63,176 nucleotides of DNA, from NCBI GenBank assembly GCA_964530075.1, contig CAZGXU010000004.1, positions 1-63,176 on the forward strand, given 5' to 3'. Position numbers and translations under genes: made by a program. This document shows positions 59,107-63,176 of this stretch, in pieces; the stretch's first letter is position 1; every line of letters begins with the position of its first letter. Source of the stretch: JANQEA01 sp964530075 (GTDB taxonomy: Bacteria; Bipolaricaulota; Bipolaricaulia; UBA7950; UBA9294). The notes under the pieces were generated by a model. The model saw only the letters and a list, made by a program, of their open reading frames with translations, ran no database searches and was not told the origin of the DNA.

Positions 59107-60009
59107 TCATGAGCACCCTTGTTCGGCACTCTCGCGACGCACGTCTCCCCCTATCGCTGTCCGCTCGGCGGCAACCCGCTTGGCGATCCGGCTGACGGTC
59201 GAGTCGTGCAGGCCGAACCGATCGGCGACCTCCTGCAGCGTGTAGCCGTGGACGCGGAGCGCCTCGTGGATGCGCTCGTCGCGATCCCGCTTGTCCCGGA
59301 CCTCCGAGAACAGCGCGTCCAAGCTCGGCCGCGTCGCCAGCCGCTCCCGGCGCGGTACTTCCTTCAGTGCCGCATAGTCGGACAGGAGCGGTTTCAGCTC
59401 GTCGACGAACTTGTCGCTGCCGAGCAGGACGCCGCCGCGCAGCGCGTCCCACACCTCGATCCCTCGTCCCGCTTTGACGAACGCGCGGTAGAGTTTGACC
59501 GCATGGCTGCGATCCCGGTGGAACTGACCGAGGATCCAATCGACCGTGAGGAAACCCGGAACCTGCTTCATCCCCGCCGTGGCGCGGTAACTCGACCACG
59601 GCCATTCGCGGACGCTTCGGACGGCCCGCGCCCGCACCGGGTTCAGGACGACGTACCGCGCCAGCTCGAGCAGGTGGCTCTCCTTCTCGACGACGATCGA
59701 CTTGAACCGTCCCTGCAGGACGTGTCCCACACGCAGGTGCCGGCGATTGAACGCCTGCGTGTAGACGCCGTTCAGGTGCCGCATCCCGCGCGACAGGTTC
59801 GCCGTCGGAGTCTCCAATAGCAGGTGGTAATGGTTCGTCATCAGGCAGTACGTGTGACAGATCCATCCGAATCGCTCCACCGTATCGGCGAGGACTTCCA
59901 GGAACAGCTCGCGGTCCGGATCGACGAGAAAGATCGTCTCCCCCGCGTTGCCCCGGCTCGTGACGTGATAGACCGCACCCTCGTACTCTAGCCTCAGCGG
60001 ACGTGCCAT
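59107..60009 (-). CDS. REP-associated tyrosine transposase (Y1, RAYT type)
   Basis: 300 residues of the IS200-like single-strand transposase fold. YHVTSRGNAGETIF near residue 13, HUH motif in LMTNHYHLLLETP near 57, GRFKSIVVEKESHLLELARY near 101-120 with the tyrosine region YVVLNPVRARA. The C-terminal part has a DnaA-like helix-turn-helix (YTLQEVADRFGLHDSTVSRI). No long terminal repeats flank it; instead REP-like dimer C lies behind it and a degenerate unit in front. TTGTTT-17-TATCCT ends 6 nt before the ATG. Confidence 0.9.
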   Translation of the reverse strand: MARPLRLEYEGAVYHVTSRGNAGETIFLVDPDRELFLEVLADTVERFGWICHTYCLMTNHYHLLLETPTANLSRGMRHLNGVYTQAFNRRHLRVGHVLQGRFKSIVVEKESHLLELARYVVLNPVRARAVRSVREWPWSSYRATAGMKQVPGFLTVDWILGQFHRDRSHAVKLYRAFVKAGRGIEVWDALRGGVLLGSDKFVDELKPLLSDYAALKEVPRRERLATRPSLDALFSEVRDKRDRDERIHEALRVHGYTLQEVADRFGLHDSTVSRIAKRVAAERTAIGGDVRRESAEQGCS

Positions 60010-60015
60010 GGCGTC

Positions 60016-60044
60016 AGGATAGCATGAAGGACGTCAAGAAACAA
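60016..60044 (-). promoter_or_regulatory. Transposase promoter, leaderless arrangement
   Basis: Minus strand TTGTTT, 17-bp spacer, TATCCT, 6 nt before the transposase ATG. No ribosome binding site. Confidence 0.6.
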
Positions 60045-60073
60045 GATCTGACCCTGCGCTTCACTGCAGCGAG

Positions 60074-60088
60074 TAGCCAATCTACCTA
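60074..60088. repeat. Degenerate single REP-like unit
   Basis: TAGCCAATCTACCTA resembles the 16-bp unit TAGCCAAATCTGGCTA with one base missing and two changed. It lies 65 bp upstream of the transposase start. Confidence 0.35.
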
Positions 60089-60200
60089 AGAGTGGCGATG
60101 CCAACCGCGATTCACACGCAAAGGAGGGTTGATTTCGAATACAGCATCTGTCATCACTCCCCAAGAATGATATACTCAAGTAGTAGCGTTCAAGTATATA

Positions 60201-60229
60201 TTTACACGTACCGCCTAGATGCGTATAAT
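60201..60229 (+). promoter_or_regulatory. Promoter of the cysteine-rich peptide operon
   Basis: TTTACA, 17-bp spacer, perfect TATAAT, 21 nt before the peptide start. It lies in AT-rich DNA just past the GC shift. Confidence 0.82.
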
Positions 60230-60250
60230 AGGACACAGGAGTGTGATGCT

Positions 60251-60541
60251 ATGAAACTTGTCGCGCGAATTGGGCTGTTGCTCCTGTTGGTCACTCTCGT
60301 GACTGTGCCCCCCAGTTTTGCTATTCCCGTATGCCAGCCGACCTGCTATAGCTTCTGCCCCGGGTTGCTGGAGTTTGGGCCTCCGGAATTCTACGACACT
60401 CTGGTGTGCAACGGTTGCTTCGCCAGTGGAATGGATTGGTTCTGCGAGGAGACATGCGCAGTGTACATGGACGCGACGGGTCACGAATGCCGACTCACAC
60501 TATCGATTGAGTCCTACTGTGATGAGAGCGGAGACTGCTAG
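60251..60541 (+). CDS. Sec-exported cysteine-rich peptide, 96 aa (ten cysteines)
   Basis: Residues 1-24 form a clean signal peptide (MKLVARIGLLLLLVTLVTV, cleavage after PSFA). The mature 72 residues hold ten Cys (28, 32, 36, 53, 56, 65, 69, 80, 90, 96), an even number fit for five disulfides, with CQPTC, CNGC, CEETC and a final GDC. It is acidic, with aromatic residues between. No known family recognised. GGAG lies about 10 nt before the ATG. Its last 20 bp overlap the thioredoxin-like gene, so the two are translated together. It may be a bacteriocin-like or signalling peptide (inference). Confidence 0.75.
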   Translation: MKLVARIGLLLLLVTLVTVPPSFAIPVCQPTCYSFCPGLLEFGPPEFYDTLVCNGCFASGMDWFCEETCAVYMDATGHECRLTLSIESYCDESGDC

Positions 60542-61880
60542 ACGCCGTGGGCGAAGGAGGGTCGTACTGCTCATTGCGGCCCTCATTCTTTCTCTCAGCG
60601 CAACAACCCTGATCTGGCGGCTCGTCGCCAAGGAGCCGCCAGCTTCGTCTCCTGGCTGCAGTAGTTGCGCGTTACAGCATTCGTCGCAAAGCACTCGTGT
60701 CTCTCCTGCGTCCACTTCGAGTGATGATCTGAGTGCGGCGAGCCAGATCAGGGCTGACAACCGCGCGTACCAAGGACCATCTCGAGGAGACGTGATTAGC
60801 ACGTCTTCGCTTGGCTTCGAGTTGCCAACTGCACCTGCCGTTCTCTTCGATTACAGGTACAACTCAGCTGCCGTTGTACCGAAGACGATCTATGCAATGA
60901 ATGCGATTCGTGATTGGGCAGCGGAGTTTGGGGAGCTTCGATTCGTTGTCGTCTTGGGGAATGGAGCGGAGTCTTCTGACGTTGAATCCTTCCAGGAATT
61001 CTTCGATGAGGGAACCACGGTGGTGGCCGACACGACTGGGGAATTCGCATCTGGCATCCGCCGCGCTGATTCACCTCGCCTATTCGGGATACTGGTTGAT
61101 TCGTCGCAACGAGCTGTGTGCCGACTGCCTCAGCTTACACCGAAATCCACTGAATCCATACGGGAACTGCTCTTCACGTTTGTCGAAACGAAACTGCCCC
61201 CTGTTCCCCCGTATCCATACGCGGCTGTTCATCCCTCGCAGGCCGCAAACCCTTGGGATGTCATCGAGAATGCATCAGGAGCGCTTCAAGTTCCTGGCTT
61301 GTACGACATGAGGGGGCGGAATCAGCCTACACTACTCTACTTGTTTGACATCGACTGCCCGGCATGTGAGATAGCCTCCGTAGTCACCTCTCAGCTTGCC
61401 AAAGAGTACAAGGACAGTGCGGTTGTTCTTGGATTAGCATTTGCTCCTTCGCCCAGTGCTCTTGCCTCAGCTGCAAGGTACGGGATGACCTATCTCGATA
61501 CTCTTGGAGACGAGAAGAAGGCCTGGGTGCAGGGAATCCCGTCGGCTAGCGAGGACCTAATGTCGACAGTAGGGGAAGAGGAGTCGGCTGTCGCTGAGTA
61601 CGCTAGCAAGCTAGACTACCCGTTCCCAGTTCTGATAGACTGGGATCGTCGCCTATCAGGGTCACTTGGAATGGGACTAGTGTCATTCCCAAGTTGGGCG
61701 TTGTTTGACGCTGGGGGCGAATTGATTCGCGTCATGTCAGGCAGTCAACTAGTGACGTATGAGGATGGTGTTCCAAACGCCGGTACGAGACCATCGCTTC
61801 AAGACCTTCGAACGGCGCTTGACACGGCTATTCTGGGAACGAATCCGGGGCCACCGACTAGTGCCAACGACTCTGAGTGA
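60522..61880 (+). CDS. Membrane-anchored tandem thioredoxin-like protein with CPAC motif
   Basis: 452 residues. A membrane helix at 14-33 follows a basic start, so the rest lies outside the cytoplasm. A CSSC pair sits at 46-49. A first thioredoxin-like region (about 100-225) lacks a CXXC. A second (about 265-415) has YLFDIDCPACE with Cys279/Cys282 and the cis-proline region VSFPSW at Pro390, as in TlpA/AhpC-type oxidoreductases. It overlaps the Cys-rich peptide gene and touches the permease gene, so it probably makes or corrects disulfides in the peptide (inference). Confidence 0.78.
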   Translation: MRAETARRRGRRRVVLLIAALILSLSATTLIWRLVAKEPPASSPGCSSCALQHSSQSTRVSPASTSSDDLSAASQIRADNRAYQGPSRGDVISTSSLGFELPTAPAVLFDYRYNSAAVVPKTIYAMNAIRDWAAEFGELRFVVVLGNGAESSDVESFQEFFDEGTTVVADTTGEFASGIRRADSPRLFGILVDSSQRAVCRLPQLTPKSTESIRELLFTFVETKLPPVPPYPYAAVHPSQAANPWDVIENASGALQVPGLYDMRGRNQPTLLYLFDIDCPACEIASVVTSQLAKEYKDSAVVLGLAFAPSPSALASAARYGMTYLDTLGDEKKAWVQGIPSASEDLMSTVGEEESAVAEYASKLDYPFPVLIDWDRRLSGSLGMGLVSFPSWALFDAGGELIRVMSGSQLVTYEDGVPNAGTRPSLQDLRTALDTAILGTNPGPPTSANDSE

Positions 61881-63176
61881 GGTCCGCAAAGGCAACACAT
61901 TGGACCATGCATAGGCGCCGGATCGGGATGAGTTTGCGAGCGCTGCCTGGCAACGTGCTTATGGTCGCAGGGATTGCAAGCGCTATGCTTGCTAGTTTCC
62001 TGGCGATTTCGGCACATGTGGGTGTGGAAAGGCAATTCGACTCGATCATCCAAGCAGCAGGTAAGAACTTGTTCCTTGTTGCTGCCAACAACGAGGCTTC
62101 TGTTGAGCAGGGCGTGTTTGGCTTCACGCAAGAGGATGTCGACCTGCTTAAGGCGAATCCTGCCGTGGAGGAACTCGCGACAACGACTGGCTTGCTTCAC
62201 GTCACATATCCGAAGAGCAGAAGGGAGATCCAATTCCTCGGCGTATCGGGGAACTACTTCGACGTTCTACGAATCCCACTTCGTAGCGGTAGAAGCTTCC
62301 AAGATGGAGAGACTGGCAAGGCGGTCTTGGGAGACGAGGCAGCAAAGCTCTTGTTTGCCGGCGATCCGGTCGGGCAGACACTGGAGACTGACTTCAATTC
62401 CTACGAGATCGTCGGTGTTCTTGAACCTGTGATTGCCAGCAGATCGCGGGACGCTGCCGATCTCAACAGCTCCGTCATCATTTCCGTCAAGGACTTGGAG
62501 CAGCTGAGGCAAAGCCTGCGCCCCAGACAAAGCTCGATCACGATCAACCCAATTGGGGGGATCTGGCTCCGATTGAACTCCGCGAACGCGGCAGCCGGCC
62601 TCGGCGCGATCCTCAAAGCCTTCGGAACCAAAGCGGAACTTGCGTCGCTTTCCAGCCTGTATGACGTGGTGTTCAAGGGACGTCGCTACACTGTGCGCAT
62701 GTACGAAGCAGTCGCGGCCATCCTCCTTCTGGCCGGCGCGGCGTGCAGTGCTGCTCTGACATCCTTGAAGGTACGACAGAGCCTTCGGGACATCGCAATC
62801 CGTCGAGCCCTTGGCAGTTCTCGCAGGAGCATCGTGGCTTCGATGGTTCTACATCTCGGCGCAACAACCTGCATCGGCGGAGCAGTAGGGGGGACGCTAT
62901 TCATGCTCCTTAGACCGGCCTTTGAGTCTCTGCTGTCGATCTCTCTCCCGCTCACGACCATGCACCTCGTCGGAGCCTTTGGGGTCGCCGTCGTCGTTGC
63001 GGTGTTCGGGTTGCTGCCGATTACCCGCGCCAATCGGGCAACTCCAGCAGATGCATTGCGTGCCGCACCTCTAGGATTTCAGCGCCAGAGGTCTACACAC
63101 TTGCTGAGAGTGGTCACAGTAGCCGCTTTGTTCGCGAGTCTCTCGGCAGTCGTATTCTCCTTCTCGTTTGCAGCAG
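61877..63176 (+). CDS. MacB/FtsX-type ABC permease, cut by the right window edge
   Basis: 433 residues are visible. A first membrane helix (NVLMVAGIASAMLASFLAIS) is followed by a MacB-type periplasmic domain of about 220 residues (VFGFTQEDVDLLKANPAVEE, GVSGNYFDVLRIPLRSGRSF). An FtsX three-helix block ends in ITRANRATPADALRAAP. A further helix then begins, so the protein may have two halves. The GTG at 61877 overlaps the upstream stop (GTGA); ATG 61907 and ATG 61928 are alternatives. An ATPase gene is expected beyond the edge. Confidence 0.8.
   Translation, partial: MRSAKATHWTMHRRRIGMSLRALPGNVLMVAGIASAMLASFLAISAHVGVERQFDSIIQAAGKNLFLVAANNEASVEQGVFGFTQEDVDLLKANPAVEELATTTGLLHVTYPKSRREIQFLGVSGNYFDVLRIPLRSGRSFQDGETGKAVLGDEAAKLLFAGDPVGQTLETDFNSYEIVGVLEPVIASRSRDAADLNSSVIISVKDLEQLRQSLRPRQSSITINPIGGIWLRLNSANAAAGLGAILKAFGTKAELASLSSLYDVVFKGRRYTVRMYEAVAAILLLAGAACSAALTSLKVRQSLRDIAIRRALGSSRRSIVASMVLHLGATTCIGGAVGGTLFMLLRPAFESLLSISLPLTTMHLVGAFGVAVVVAVFGLLPITRANRATPADALRAAPLGFQRQRSTHLLRVVTVAALFASLSAVVFSFSFAA

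Noticed and set aside
59107..60009. Complete insertion sequence with terminal inverted repeats and target duplication
   Set aside because: No matching ends or duplicated target were found; the protein and the flanking palindromes fit a REP-associated transposase instead.
1..63176. tRNA or rRNA genes
   Set aside because: No GGTTCGA-type T-loop with matching acceptor arms and no rRNA segment was recognised by eye; a tRNA search program would settle it.

Overview
The window is 63 kb of high-GC (mostly about 63-67%), gene-dense DNA from a diderm-looking bacterium. It carries a predicted beta-barrel outer-membrane protein, Sec signal peptides, bactofilins and a housekeeping set that includes rpoD and dnaG. 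Two runs of N (23185-23194 and 28234-28333) mark scaffold joins, so this is probably a draft or metagenome assembly. The mix (orphan C-terminal transketolase subunit, NfnAB, PdxST, WTDK-type secreted proteins) reminds me of candidate phyla such as Bipolaricaulota/Acetothermia, but I cannot prove a taxon from this sequence.

Layout. 0-3 kb: a leftward promoter, a textbook c-di-GMP-I (GEMM) riboswitch, an 800-nt stretch without an intact gene, then a secreted protein that runs off the left edge. 3-31 kb: mostly single genes and short operons: glnA, cspA, coaE, a methyltransferase, a DUF4384-type secreted protein, a pseudouridine synthase, nadE, an Hsp20 gene under a CIRCE-like operator back-to-back with yidD, an M20 peptidase with an Asp/Glu racemase, a Memo-like protein, a D-cysteine desulfhydrase-type enzyme, nfnAB, an outer-membrane protein, dinB, a THEP1 NTPase, nfo-tal-tktB, lpd, an MFS exporter, and a yhbD-bactofilin operon. 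31-43 kb: pckA followed by a ten-gene leftward run pdxS-pdxT-gap-comF-MBL-dnaG-rpoD-miaA-nnr-tatD. 43-55 kb: nadK, an ABC importer of the taurine/nitrate type, a heterodimeric ABC exporter, a broken Nudix gene, an orphan oligopeptide-type permease, an EamA exporter, a Na/Pi cotransporter with PhoU domains, and proC.

55.8-60.0 kb is an accessory patch. Three 32-bp elements, each two tandem copies of a 16-bp palindrome, punctuate duplicated modules (hicB, a conserved hairpin, an RNase-type toxin gene, lapA), and a REP-associated tyrosine transposase closes the patch. Beyond about 60.06 kb the GC content drops sharply. This foreign-looking segment carries a strong promoter, a Sec-exported peptide with ten cysteines, a membrane-anchored protein with a CPAC thioredoxin domain, and a MacB/FtsX-type permease that runs off the right edge. 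I regard this as the best candidate for an undescribed system: a disulfide-rich secreted peptide with its own thiol enzyme and transporter.

Regulation. Several genes (nadE, yidD, nadK, the transposase, a divergent pair at 22.26 kb) have a -10 hexamer 6-8 nt before the start codon and no Shine-Dalgarno sequence, which suggests frequent leaderless transcription. Other genes have good GGAGG/GGTGATC sites, and many neighbours overlap by ATGA or GTGA. No tRNA, rRNA, CRISPR array or replication origin was recognised.
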